Of a stretch of DNA of 58,177 nt, positions 7,827-19,406 are shown in pieces. Position numbers and translations under genes: made by a program. Under the pieces are notes generated by a model. It was not told where the DNA came from. It saw only the letters and a list, made by a program, of their open reading frames with translations, and made no database searches. How positions within the stretch are numbered: the stretch's first letter is position 1; each line of letters opens with the position of its first letter. The DNA is from an uncultured Synergistales bacterium (GTDB lineage: Bacteria > Synergistota > Synergistia > Synergistales > Aminobacteriaceae), in NCBI GenBank assembly GCA_905235735.1, contig CAJOMU010000009.1, positions 1 to 58,177 on the forward strand, read 5' to 3'.

Positions 7827-8489
7827 TTGAATTGTCATGACCATAAACATGAACACGAAATAATTATTACTCATAATGAATATAAACGCGTTGAGAAAAA
7901 ATTAACCGTACCAATTCCAACTGAATACGGAACATTCAACGTAAGCGCATATAGAAGCATAACACAAGATGATGATTCTCATACTCACCTCGCGTTAGTC
8001 ATGGGTGATATATCATCAGATACCCCAGTTCTCACACGCATACACAGTGAATGCTTCACTGGTGATGTCCTCGGTTCACTCAGATGCGACTGCGGGCCTC
8101 AATTGCACACAGCATTGAAGATGATTGCACAGGAGAAACGCGGTGTATTATTGTATATGCGTCAGGAAGGGCGGGGAATTGGATTGCTCAATAAACTTCG
8201 TGCATATAAACTTCAGGATGAAGGTCTTGATACCGTTGATGCAAATGTTGCTTTGGGTTTCCCCCCCGACATGAGAGAATACGGTACAGGCGCAGAAATC
8301 CTAAAGGACTTGGGACTTAAACGCATACGTCTCATGACAAATAACCCCTGCAAGATTTCAGGACTTGAAGAGTACGGAATCGAAATCGTCGAACGTGTGC
8401 CTATATTAATACGTCCGAATGAATTCAATGAGAGATATTTAGACACAAAAGCTGTTAGAATGGGACATATGATGAAGGAGGAACAATAG
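7827..8489 (+). CDS. ribA: GTP cyclohydrolase II (stand-alone, no DHBP synthase domain)
   Basis: Opens the GTP ring in the first committed step of riboflavin synthesis. Diagnostic features are the zinc site [50 protein letters not shown] and [11 protein letters not shown]. The protein is about 220 residues from TTG 7827 and lacks the N-terminal 3,4-dihydroxybutanone-phosphate synthase half found in fused RibBA. In its place is a short His-rich leader (HDHKHEHE). A further upstream in-frame TTG at 7770 overlaps DUF4160 but would precede the likely transcription start. It is followed by ribH after two bases. A C7 run at 8261-8267 lies in the conserved FPPDM segment. No other ribB candidate is seen in the window. 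Confidence 0.9.
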   Translation: MNCHDHKHEHEIIITHNEYKRVEKKLTVPIPTEYGTFNVSAYRSITQDDDSHTHLALVMGDISSDTPVLTRIHSECFTGDVLGSLRCDCGPQLHTALKMIAQEKRGVLLYMRQEGRGIGLLNKLRAYKLQDEGLDTVDANVALGFPPDMREYGTGAEILKDLGLKRIRLMTNNPCKISGLEEYGIEIVERVPILIRPNEFNERYLDTKAVRMGHMMKEEQ

Positions 8490-8491
8490 AT

Positions 8492-11919
<3,428 letters not shown>

Positions 11920-11920
11920 C

Positions 11921-12757
11921 TCACCTGAACATAAGCATAATAAACATTATCACTGACATTAGAACACATGCTCCTGATACACACAGATTTATCATCAGGA
12001 GCTTCTTTATGTTCATATTCTTTCCGTCATTTGAATCATTTGCTCCTTTCTTCTTCACTGTCTCATCTACTGCATCTCGTACTTCATGAAGCAATGCAAT
12101 GTTATTCTGTTCGTTCATTGCGTTAATCTCTCGTGATAGTTCCTGAAGTTCCTTCGTCTGCGTTTTCGCCTGAGCCTTAATAAGTCCCTCAAGGGCAGGA
12201 AGAGTTTCATTCAGAAGTTTATCCAGCATACCGTTATTCTGAATCACATCAGGTGCATCCGGGTTATGATTCACGTTTACATTCACACTGTCATATTTAC
12301 GGCTCATACTTGCATACGTCTCGCTGAACTGCTGTATTCCTGTTATTAATTCACTGATGAGTTCTCTAATCTCATTGAGCTTCTCATTTGTTCCTGCAAA
12401 CATTTCATCGTAATTATTCACGTTCACATTCTCATTCGTATTCTCTCTCTGTAATTTCAGTTCTATATTCTCAGGCAATTTCGTTATCGCTTTCTTCAAT
12501 GCAGATATTTCATCAGATAGTGTTCCGATTGACTGCATCATTACGCTTCTTCCTGCTCTGCTGTCGTCTATGCTTGTTCGTATGCTTCGTTCTATCTGTG
12601 TACGCAAATCACTTCCTGCTCTGCTAGTGCGTTCAATTGCACTCATGAATTCTCCCGTCGGAATTGAAGTGCTCAGAGACTTTGTGAGTGATGGAAGCAT
12701 TGACGATGCAAGCTCAGAGACTAAACGCGCAGTTGTTGGGTCTAAATCGTCGGGCAT
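11921..12757 (-). CDS. Coiled-coil protein with C-terminal membrane anchor, unknown function
   Basis: About 278 residues from the ATG at 12757 (MPDDLDPTTARLVSEL). I recognise no family. The protein is largely helical and charged, with Asn/Val-rich spacers (ENVNVNNYDE and SVNVNVNHNPD) and long coiled-coil stretches (IGTLSDEISALKKAI, LQELSREINAMNEQN). It ends with one hydrophobic helix (LLMINLCVSGACVLMSVIMF), so most of it should lie in the cytoplasm with a tail anchor. It is divergent from hemC with a 65-base gap. A scaffold or sensor role is only a guess. A longer frame starting at 12871 would run across the hemC promoter and start, so I reject it. Confidence 0.7.
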   Translation of the reverse strand: MPDDLDPTTARLVSELASSMLPSLTKSLSTSIPTGEFMSAIERTSRAGSDLRTQIERSIRTSIDDSRAGRSVMMQSIGTLSDEISALKKAITKLPENIELKLQRENTNENVNVNNYDEMFAGTNEKLNEIRELISELITGIQQFSETYASMSRKYDSVNVNVNHNPDAPDVIQNNGMLDKLLNETLPALEGLIKAQAKTQTKELQELSREINAMNEQNNIALLHEVRDAVDETVKKKGANDSNDGKNMNIKKLLMINLCVSGACVLMSVIMFIMLMFR

Positions 12758-12785
12758 GTTAAAATTCTCAGCTCCAGTTAAAATT

Positions 12786-12794
12786 TGTGATAAT
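12786..12794 (+). promoter_or_regulatory. Extended -10 promoter of hemC
   Basis: TGTGATAAT (hexamer GATAAT at 12789-12794) lies about 13 bases before AGGAGG (12807-12812), in the divergent gap. No convincing -35. Confidence 0.45.
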
Positions 12795-12822
12795 GAAAGT
12801 ATAACAGGAGGCACAAAAACTT

Positions 12823-13677
12823 TTGAGGGAAATAAAAATAGGAACGCGTTCAAGTCCTCTTTCGATTGCACAGACGAATATCATTGCAGACGAGATTATG
12901 CGGACATGGCCTGATATAAAAATTACACTCGTTAAGATTAAGACATCGGGAGATAAACATATGCTGCCATTCACAAATAATCCAGCAGGCATTAAGGGAA
13001 TGTTTACGCTTGAACTTGAGAATGCATTATTGAATCATGAGATTGATTTTGCGGTTCACAGCCTAAAGGATATGCCAGTCAATATAAATTCATCTCTGCC
13101 AATCATCGCATATTCACACCGTGAAGACCCAAGAGATGCACTCATAATGAAATCAGGAAATGTGATAGGTTCATCATCGTTACGAAGGAGGCTTCAGCTT
13201 GAAAGATTATATCCTGAGATGAAGATTGTTGCTGTGAGAGGGAACGTGAACTCACGAATAAGACGCATGAATGAAAGAGAATATGACGGTCTCGTTCTTG
13301 CAGTTGCAGGATTAAAGCGTCTTGGCCTCGAAAATAGAATCACGAAGATATTCGCGATTGATGAGATTATGCCTGCACCAGGTCAGGGAATACTTGCGTG
13401 TCAGGGTAGAGCTGACGAGGATTATGCGTATCTTGAATGCGTGAATGATACTCTATCCCATGATTCTGCACTCGCCGAACGAAGTTTCTCACGTTCACTG
13501 AATGCGGGCTGTAACGTTCCAATAGGTGCATATGCAGTCGTTGATGATGATATGCTCATGCTAAGAGGACTGTACATCGATGAGGCGACAAAGAGATTCT
13601 ATGAGGGAAGTATTACGGGCAGAAGATGTGAGGCTGAATCACTAGGTAAAAGATTAGCGGAGGTGATTATGTCATGA
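12823..13677 (+). CDS. hemC: Hydroxymethylbilane synthase (porphobilinogen deaminase)
   Basis: Joins four porphobilinogens into hydroxymethylbilane. 284 residues, a little shorter than the usual ~310. Motifs include IKIGTRSSPLSIAQT at the start, FAVHSLKDMPV, GSSSLRRRLQLERLYP, RGNVNSRIRRM, PAPGQGILACQ, and LNAGCNVPIGAYAV, whose Cys would carry the dipyrromethane cofactor. The start is TTG at 12823, ten bases after AGGAGG. The stop overlaps the next gene (ATGA), forming a tetrapyrrole operon hemC-cobA/hemD. Confidence 0.95.
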   Translation: MREIKIGTRSSPLSIAQTNIIADEIMRTWPDIKITLVKIKTSGDKHMLPFTNNPAGIKGMFTLELENALLNHEIDFAVHSLKDMPVNINSSLPIIAYSHREDPRDALIMKSGNVIGSSSLRRRLQLERLYPEMKIVAVRGNVNSRIRRMNEREYDGLVLAVAGLKRLGLENRITKIFAIDEIMPAPGQGILACQGRADEDYAYLECVNDTLSHDSALAERSFSRSLNAGCNVPIGAYAVVDDDMLMLRGLYIDEATKRFYEGSITGRRCEAESLGKRLAEVIMS

Positions 13678-15092
13678 ACGCTAAAGTATATCTTGTTGGT
13701 GCAGGGCCGGGCGATTCTGGATTACTGACGCTCAGAGGTTATGAAGTTCTGAAACGTTCTGATGTTGTGATTTATGACAGACTGGTTAATGATTCAATTC
13801 TTGCGATGATTCCTGAACATGCAATCATGATTGATGCAGGAAAGTCATCGGGTAATCATACGCTCACTCAGAGAGATATTGAATCACTCATGATTGAACA
13901 CGCAAGAGAAGGAAGAGTTGTAGTTAGGCTCAAAGGAGGCGACCCTTTCATGTTCGGCAGAGGAGGCGAGGAAGCAGAATCACTCATGAAGGCGGGAATA
14001 GATTTCGAGGTTGTTCCGGGCGTTACGTCCGCAATATCTGTACCGGCTTATGCTGGTATTCCCGTTACGCATAGAGATTACTGCTCCGGTATTAACATTT
14101 ACACTGCTCATGATAAGAACAATCTCATTCCTGAACTCACGAACACGGCATCAATATTCCTAATGGGAGTATCAAATTCACATGCACTTCAAGAAAAGCT
14201 GTTATGCTCGCTAAGTCCTGATACACCGTGTGCAGTAATCGAACGGGGCACAACATCAATGCAGAGGGTCATACATACGAGACTAGATTCACTTCATGAT
14301 TCGGTCATGACGAATCACATTGAGCCTCCAGCAGTCATAATCACAGGCAATATTGCAGATATGAATTTAAATTGGCGTTCACATCTTCCGTTGAGGGATA
14401 AGCGAATCATAATCACGAGGCCGGAATCCAGAGCAGAAGAATTATCGAGAATGTTACGTGATGAAGGTGCAGAGGTAATATCAATGCCAACGATTAAGAC
14501 TTCAGTCATTCACCATGCATTAGACGGCATTAATCTCTCTGGTTATGACTGGGTTGGGTTCACCAGTGTTACGGGTGTGAATGCATTCTTTGAGCTGTTA
14601 TGCGAATCTCGAAAGGACATTCGCGAACTTGGCCATGCTAAGATTGCCGCTATTGGAAACGCTACACGTGATTCTCTTCATGCACATGGTCTTAACGTAG
14701 ATTATATTCCAGATGTATTTGACGGTGTTCATCTTGCAGAAGGATTATCAAAAATGGGCGGACGTATCTTAATGTTCAGGGCTTCAGAAGGTACGAAGGA
14801 AATAAACAATATTTTCATGAAATACGGAATTGCATTCACAGAGGTTTGTATTTACAGGACTGATTATGTAAAATTAAAACACGTTCCAAAATTTGCAGAC
14901 ATAATTATATTTACGTCAGCTTCAACTGTCAGAGGCTTCACACATAATATCGATACAATGCGTGATGTCATTGCGGTATGTATTGGTTCGCAGACAGCAG
15001 AAGAAGCAAGGCGTGAAGGTTTCACACGTATCAGGATTGCGGAAGGGGCATCGGTCATAAAATTATTTGAGGCTGTAATGTCTCTTGCGTGA
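13674..15092 (+). CDS. Fused uroporphyrinogen-III C-methyltransferase / uroporphyrinogen-III synthase
   Basis: A 472-residue fusion of CobA (SUMT) and HemD. The N-terminal ~240 residues carry [42 protein letters not shown] and [20 protein letters not shown], the SAM-dependent methylase that makes precorrin-2. The C-terminal half, from about residue 242 ([18 protein letters not shown]), is the synthase that closes the macrocycle with ring-D inversion ([34 protein letters not shown]). No precorrin-2 dehydrogenase/ferrochelatase part is present. The order hemC then this fusion is typical of anaerobes that feed siroheme or cobalamin synthesis; a CbiL-like gene lies at 49.6 kb. Confidence 0.94.
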   Translation: MNAKVYLVGAGPGDSGLLTLRGYEVLKRSDVVIYDRLVNDSILAMIPEHAIMIDAGKSSGNHTLTQRDIESLMIEHAREGRVVVRLKGGDPFMFGRGGEEAESLMKAGIDFEVVPGVTSAISVPAYAGIPVTHRDYCSGINIYTAHDKNNLIPELTNTASIFLMGVSNSHALQEKLLCSLSPDTPCAVIERGTTSMQRVIHTRLDSLHDSVMTNHIEPPAVIITGNIADMNLNWRSHLPLRDKRIIITRPESRAEELSRMLRDEGAEVISMPTIKTSVIHHALDGINLSGYDWVGFTSVTGVNAFFELLCESRKDIRELGHAKIAAIGNATRDSLHAHGLNVDYIPDVFDGVHLAEGLSKMGGRILMFRASEGTKEINNIFMKYGIAFTEVCIYRTDYVKLKHVPKFADIIIFTSASTVRGFTHNIDTMRDVIAVCIGSQTAEEARREGFTRIRIAEGASVIKLFEAVMSLA

Positions 15093-15122
15093 TAAATATT
15101 TTTATTACGGAGGTCTTGTTTC

Positions 15123-16097
15123 ATGCGTAAATTTTTGTTGGCAGTTCTTCTTGTTGCTTTAATGGCTTCGTTCGCATTTGCTGAAGGTGAGAAGTATGAG
15201 AGCAAGTATCTTGATGTTTCTCTTGAGACGAATCAGGTCAATCTCTATGAGAACATTCCGTTTGCACAAGGTTACTGGAGTGGTGCTATGCTCTATGCTC
15301 TTCACATGGACATTCTTGTTCCCGCTTCAAAAGAGCCTATGCCCTTAATCGTATTCATCACAGGAGGCGGTTTCATTATGGCTCCCAAAAACAACTGGAT
15401 TCAGCAGAGAATGAGACTTGCACAGGCAGGTTATGTTGTCGCTAGTATTGAGTACCGTTATGCTCCTCTCTCGCAATTCCCACTTCCATTGGAGGACTGC
15501 AAGACTGCAATACGTTGGCTAAGAGCACATGCAGATATGTACAACATCGATGTGAATCGTGTAGGCGTACTCGGAAACAGTGCAGGAGGTTATCTCTCGG
15601 CATTCGTAGGCTTAACGAATGGCATGAAGGAATTCGACAAGGGAGATTTCCTCGACTATTCAAGCGATGTCTTATGTGCGGCAGACATCTTCGGAATTTC
15701 TGACCTGAAAAATATCGGAATGGATTACGATGAAGAGAATCAGAAAGGCCATGCTTCAGCCGGAGCAACAGAAGCACTTTGGGCATTGGGTACACCGACA
15801 TTCGGAGGCAAGGACGGAGGAGTTCTCGCACATCCTGAAGACACAGCATATGCAAGCCCGATTACATACGTTGAGAAGAATTCTGAGCGTTTAGTTCCGA
15901 TGTTACTCATGCATGGTACAGCTGATACTTTAGTTTCACCTGGACAGACAGATATACTCTTCCAGGCATTGAAGGCTAAAGGCGCTGATGTTGAACGTTA
16001 CGTTGTGAATAATGCAGCTCACGGTGGGCCGTATTGGGTTCAGGAGCCTGTGATGAAGATTATGGTTGATTTCTTCGATAAGTACCTGAAGAAATAG
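15123..16097 (+). CDS. Secreted alpha/beta-hydrolase, acetyl-esterase/feruloyl-esterase-like
   Basis: 324 residues with a signal peptide (KFLLAVLLVALMASFAFAEG). The hydrolase fold shows the oxyanion region VFITGGGFIMAP, YRYAPLSQFPLPLEDCKTAI, the nucleophile box GVLGNSAGGYLSA, the acid region MHGTADTLVSPGQT and the His in NNAAHGGPYW. This fits the BD-FAE/esterase-lipase group, which removes acyl groups from carbohydrates or small esters. RBS GGAGG lies nine bases before the ATG. Located 30 bases after the hem fusion and followed by a terminator, so it may be read with hemC or separately. Confidence 0.88.
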   Translation: MRKFLLAVLLVALMASFAFAEGEKYESKYLDVSLETNQVNLYENIPFAQGYWSGAMLYALHMDILVPASKEPMPLIVFITGGGFIMAPKNNWIQQRMRLAQAGYVVASIEYRYAPLSQFPLPLEDCKTAIRWLRAHADMYNIDVNRVGVLGNSAGGYLSAFVGLTNGMKEFDKGDFLDYSSDVLCAADIFGISDLKNIGMDYDEENQKGHASAGATEALWALGTPTFGGKDGGVLAHPEDTAYASPITYVEKNSERLVPMLLMHGTADTLVSPGQTDILFQALKAKGADVERYVVNNAAHGGPYWVQEPVMKIMVDFFDKYLKK

Positions 16098-16115
16098 TGA
16101 AGTGAAATTCTATGT

Positions 16116-16150
16116 GCCTCTTCTGGATTCATCTGGAGGAGGCGTTTTTT
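16116..16150 (+). terminator. Rho-independent terminator after the esterase gene
   Basis: A stem of about 12 pairs (GCCTCTTCTGGAT with ATCTGGAGGAGGC) spans 16116-16143, followed by GTTTTTT. It overlaps the 3' end of the convergent ATPase gene. Confidence 0.8.
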
Positions 16151-17115
16151 ATGTCTCGTATCAAGTTCTCCATTAACGTCATACTTCCTGAATCATTCAT
16201 ACCTTCTGTCTGTTTGAACATCGCATACAGTCTATCCTTTTGTGAACGCGTAAGCATGTCTTCAACTTCAATTATGCCTGCTCTGAGTTCCTGAAGTTTT
16301 GCTGTAGTGTTCAACTTTGCATTATGTCTGCTCTCTTTGCTCAGTGAACGTGCTTTCTCTGCCGCACCTTTAACGATTATGTTCATATCGAATTCCGGCT
16401 GTATATCCGGCGAAATTCCAGCGAAGATTTTCCTGACTAACGGAACATTGCATACTCCTCCAGTCATTATGAATCTGTCAGGCTTATACACTCTCAGCAA
16501 CTTATCTGCCGTATGTGATGCCCTCTTAATCTGAAAGTATATCAATCTCTCGAAATCATCCCGCGTAATCTCTCGTTCATGCCACCTCAGACTATCACGT
16601 TCAGACAGCACATGTTTAATCCTCATTGCCTCACGAAGAATAGCCTCATCAATCACAGTAATCAATCGCAAGTCCGCGATGTATTCCGCAAATGTTTTGT
16701 CGAATGAATCTCCTGATATATCATCAAGAAGTTCAGTAAAGAGAATATCTCCGTGATTCAGAAATACGAAATCAGTTTTAGATGCTCCCATATCACAGAT
16801 GAGAATATTTTCATCTTCAGGAAGGATTAAACGCATTGCCTCATGTGATGTTATAAGTTCAGTCTCACCGCTGAAACCTTTAGACTTCGCATTGAACATA
16901 ATATCCTCGCGTTGTCTTCGGGAGAATGTTTCAGGGATTGCAATCACGCATGAGAATACAGGCTCATCAAAGAACACTTCAGCTTCTTCCCTGAGAGCAT
17001 TAACGTCAAAGCCTTCAAGAGTCGCAATGATTCTAGTGCTGAGACTGTCTGAATATGCCAGTTTAGATGTCTTCGTTCCCGCATCAATTCCTACGCATAC
17101 ATTTGAGCCTGCCAT
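16129..17115 (-). CDS. Hsp70-like ATPase without a substrate-binding domain
   Basis: A 328-residue actin/Hsp70-fold ATPase. Visible motifs match the Hsp70 nucleotide-binding domain: phosphate-1 VGIDAGTKTSKLAYS, AIPETFSRRQREDIM (the DnaK VPAYFNDAQR region), phosphate-2 LICDMGASKTDFVFL, ISGDSFDKTFAEYI (the GGEDFD region), ITRDDFERLI and adenosine MTGGVCNVPLVRKIF. After about residue 265 there is only a short helical tail (KLQELRAGIIEVEDMLTRSQKDR) and no beta-sandwich client-binding domain or EEVD-like end. It overlaps mtaB by 32 bases in the operon prmA-mtaB-this gene. Candidate roles are a specialised chaperone or a regulatory ATPase; the function is unknown. Confidence 0.75.
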   Translation of the reverse strand: MAGSNVCVGIDAGTKTSKLAYSDSLSTRIIATLEGFDVNALREEAEVFFDEPVFSCVIAIPETFSRRQREDIMFNAKSKGFSGETELITSHEAMRLILPEDENILICDMGASKTDFVFLNHGDILFTELLDDISGDSFDKTFAEYIADLRLITVIDEAILREAMRIKHVLSERDSLRWHEREITRDDFERLIYFQIKRASHTADKLLRVYKPDRFIMTGGVCNVPLVRKIFAGISPDIQPEFDMNIIVKGAAEKARSLSKESRHNAKLNTTAKLQELRAGIIEVEDMLTRSQKDRLYAMFKQTEGMNDSGSMTLMENLIRDIKNASSR

Positions 17116-18403
17116 TTACTGCCCCCTTCACTTTTGCTTTCACAATCTCATTATCGTTTCCTTCATCACATTCTGCTTCCATATAGTGTCTTGTATGTCC
17201 CGTATTATTGCTCTCAATCAGGATTTCAACGTCTGAGTTCACGAATCGATTCACGTATTCATCATAGAGTTCATGACCGAGTGATATTGCCTGTGATGTT
17301 CGTGCTGTCTTCACGTCATGAGGAATTTGATTCGTCATTGATGCCGCGATTGTTCCTTCACGCTTCGAGTATGGAAATACATGAACACGGCCAAGTCCTG
17401 CACGCTTCATTACGTTCAATGTGTTGATGAACGCAGAATCGCTTTCACCAGGAAAGCCCACGAGAATATCACTTGAGATGTGCAAATCATCACCGAGAAC
17501 AGAACGTGCTTTATCGCAGACACGTATGAACTCATCGGATGTATAGCCCCGTCTCATTGATGACAGAACAGAATCATCTCCGCTCTGTAACGGAAGGTGC
17601 AGATGATGACAGAATGATTCACATTCACAGAGAGAATCAAGAAGATTATCATCAAGACAGAAAGGTTCAAGTGAGCCGAGACGTAAACGATGAAGTTCAT
17701 GAATCTTTGAGACTTCACGAATCAGTTCCGCAAGTGATGTGCTTATGTCTTTTCCGTATATCCCCAAGTGTATCCCTGTCAGAACAATCTCCTTTGTTCC
17801 CTTCTGAATCAGTCTCTCAATCTCAGCTATAACGTTCTCCTTTGGTCTGCTCACTGGTCTTCCTCTGAGAAACGGAATTATGCAATATGTACAGAAATGA
17901 TTACACCCGTCCTGAATCTTAATGAAAGCTCTCGAATGCATAACCGTTTGATTTATTGCAAGTTCTTCCCATTCCCACGAATCTATCTGCGTCCTGACAT
18001 CTGCAAATTTTCTTCCTTCATGAATCATTGCCTCTATCATTTCAGGCAGAACATCTTTTCCGCGATTGCCAGCTAGAATATCAATTCCGAGTTCACGGGC
18101 TGTACTTTCATTTACACTTTGAGACCAGCAGCCGCATACTGCAAGTACACCTTCACTTCCTAATATGCGTCTAACACGACGAATGAGTTTTCTGCACTTT
18201 GCATCTGCCTCACGAGTTACTGAACATGTTATGATTACTCCTGCACTTATTCCTTCACTGAGACTTTCTGAAATTTCCGCACCTCTGGCCATGAGTGAAC
18301 CTGCAATGTATTCACCTTCACATAAACTCGTCCTGCATCCGAAGACATGAACGTATATTTTCTTTCCCTTTAGCCCCATGCTTTGACTGCTCTGCATCCC
18401 CAC
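17084..18403 (-). CDS. mtaB: tRNA methylthiotransferase, MtaB-like (t6A37 methylthiolation)
   Basis: A radical-SAM methylthiotransferase that adds a methylthio group to N6-threonylcarbamoyladenosine at tRNA position 37. 439 residues. The N-terminal cluster-binding domain has cysteines in HVFGCRTSLCEGE, ITCSVTREADAKC and AVCGCWSQS. The radical SAM motif is IQDGCNHFCTYCIIPFLRGR, followed by IVLTGIHLGIYG and LPLQSGDDSVLSSMRRGY. A C-terminal TRAM-like region follows (EILIESNNTGHTRHYMEAE). It overlaps prmA by 34 bases and the downstream ATPase by 32. An ATG at residue 9 (MGLKGKK) is an alternative start. Assignment to MtaB rather than MiaB rests on length, neighbours and motif style. Confidence 0.88.
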   Translation of the reverse strand: MGMQSSQSMGLKGKKIYVHVFGCRTSLCEGEYIAGSLMARGAEISESLSEGISAGVIITCSVTREADAKCRKLIRRVRRILGSEGVLAVCGCWSQSVNESTARELGIDILAGNRGKDVLPEMIEAMIHEGRKFADVRTQIDSWEWEELAINQTVMHSRAFIKIQDGCNHFCTYCIIPFLRGRPVSRPKENVIAEIERLIQKGTKEIVLTGIHLGIYGKDISTSLAELIREVSKIHELHRLRLGSLEPFCLDDNLLDSLCECESFCHHLHLPLQSGDDSVLSSMRRGYTSDEFIRVCDKARSVLGDDLHISSDILVGFPGESDSAFINTLNVMKRAGLGRVHVFPYSKREGTIAASMTNQIPHDVKTARTSQAISLGHELYDEYVNRFVNSDVEILIESNNTGHTRHYMEAECDEGNDNEIVKAKVKGAVNGRLKCMRRN

Positions 18404-19317
18404 CAGTCTCCGAATTTCATTTCCTTCTCGATTGTCATTCCCGAACTCTCAAGCACAGATATGAACGTGTAGCTTTCAACGTTAGTCATCCCTGAGAATA
18501 TCGCGCAACCTTTCGGCTTCAATGCTCGTCTGACATCAGGGAGCATTGCAAGATTAGGATTGAGCAATATGTTTGCTGTGAGAATATTAACCTGATCTCT
18601 GAATCCTTTCAGTAAATCAGCGACGGATAAAGTACAGACCTTCGGATTAATTCCGTTGAGGTTCATGTTTCGCTTGGCCTCTTCTATTGTTGTTGGGTCA
18701 ATATCACGAGCAATAGCCTTATCTGCTCCCAGTTTCAACGCCGCTATGAATAATATTCCCGTTCCAGTTCCAACATCAAGAATTACATCTCCTGCCTTCA
18801 CTGCCTCCTCAAGAAGTGTCAATGCAATTCTCGTGCTTTCATGATAACCTGTTCCGAACGCAGTAGCAGGATAAATGTATATCGGAGTTCTCTCAGGGTA
18901 TGCTTTCTCTTTCTCATGCCATGGGGCCATGACGACAAGATTCTTCCCAACGGGCAAAGGAGGAAATGCATCGTAATGCTGAGTCTCCCAAGGCTGATTT
19001 GATGTCTTGTAGCATCGTGATATTTCAATCCCTTTAAAGGCAGGGTCTTTGAGGAAATATTCAAGTTCTGCCGCAAGTTCATCAATTCCGATTGAACTGT
19101 TATAATGCGCCTTCAAAAATAATCTGTATTCGCCTAAGTCATTATGTTCAACTGTAATTTCAGAACCAATTGAATTTGATATTGCCGCAACCGTACTCAT
19201 TAACTCTTCTTTTGTTGAACGGTCATTCTGAGATAATGCTGTGCTGAATTCAACTGTCCACCAGTAATTATTTTTCTCGTCTTGTGCTTTCTTGAAAATT
19301 TCAAGTTCATCCTGCAT
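18370..19317 (-). CDS. prmA: Ribosomal protein L11 methyltransferase
   Basis: Methylates ribosomal protein L11 using S-adenosylmethionine. 315 residues, usual length. The N-terminal ~130 residues are the L11-recognition domain (NNYWWTVEFSTALSQND). The SAM domain shows PATAFGTGYHESTRIALTLL, ILDVGTGTGILFIAALKLGA, ARDIDPTTIEEAKRNMNLNG, and ILTANILLNPNL, close to the NILA/P box. It heads the prmA-mtaB-ATPase operon and is divergent from the CapA gene. prmA next to mtaB is a common pairing, usually beside the dnaK heat-shock cluster, which is not in the window. Confidence 0.92.
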   Translation of the reverse strand: MQDELEIFKKAQDEKNNYWWTVEFSTALSQNDRSTKEELMSTVAAISNSIGSEITVEHNDLGEYRLFLKAHYNSSIGIDELAAELEYFLKDPAFKGIEISRCYKTSNQPWETQHYDAFPPLPVGKNLVVMAPWHEKEKAYPERTPIYIYPATAFGTGYHESTRIALTLLEEAVKAGDVILDVGTGTGILFIAALKLGADKAIARDIDPTTIEEAKRNMNLNGINPKVCTLSVADLLKGFRDQVNILTANILLNPNLAMLPDVRRALKPKGCAIFSGMTNVESYTFISVLESSGMTIEKEMKFGDWWGCRAVKAWG

Positions 19318-19349
19318 ATTAATTAACTAAGTCCTTTGTTTTGATTTTA

Positions 19350-19358
19350 TGCTATTAT
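19350..19358 (+). promoter_or_regulatory. Extended -10 promoter of the CapA-like gene
   Basis: TGCTATTAT at 19350-19358, with transcription expected near 19366, about 40 bases before the ATG at 19407. No clear -35. Confidence 0.5.
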
Positions 19359-19406
19359 ACAGTCATTCCATTACACAGATTAATTCTCTATTTAAGGAGT
19401 GATTTT

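Noticed and set aside
8261-8267. C7 run in ribA as a third phase-variable tract
   Set aside because: It encodes the conserved FPPDM segment of GTP cyclohydrolase II, is shorter than the other tracts, and switching off an early riboflavin step would make little sense.
12757-12871. Longer start of the minus-strand coiled-coil gene at 12871
   Set aside because: It would read through the hemC promoter, ribosome-binding site and first codons; the extra residues are hydrophobic and low in coding character.
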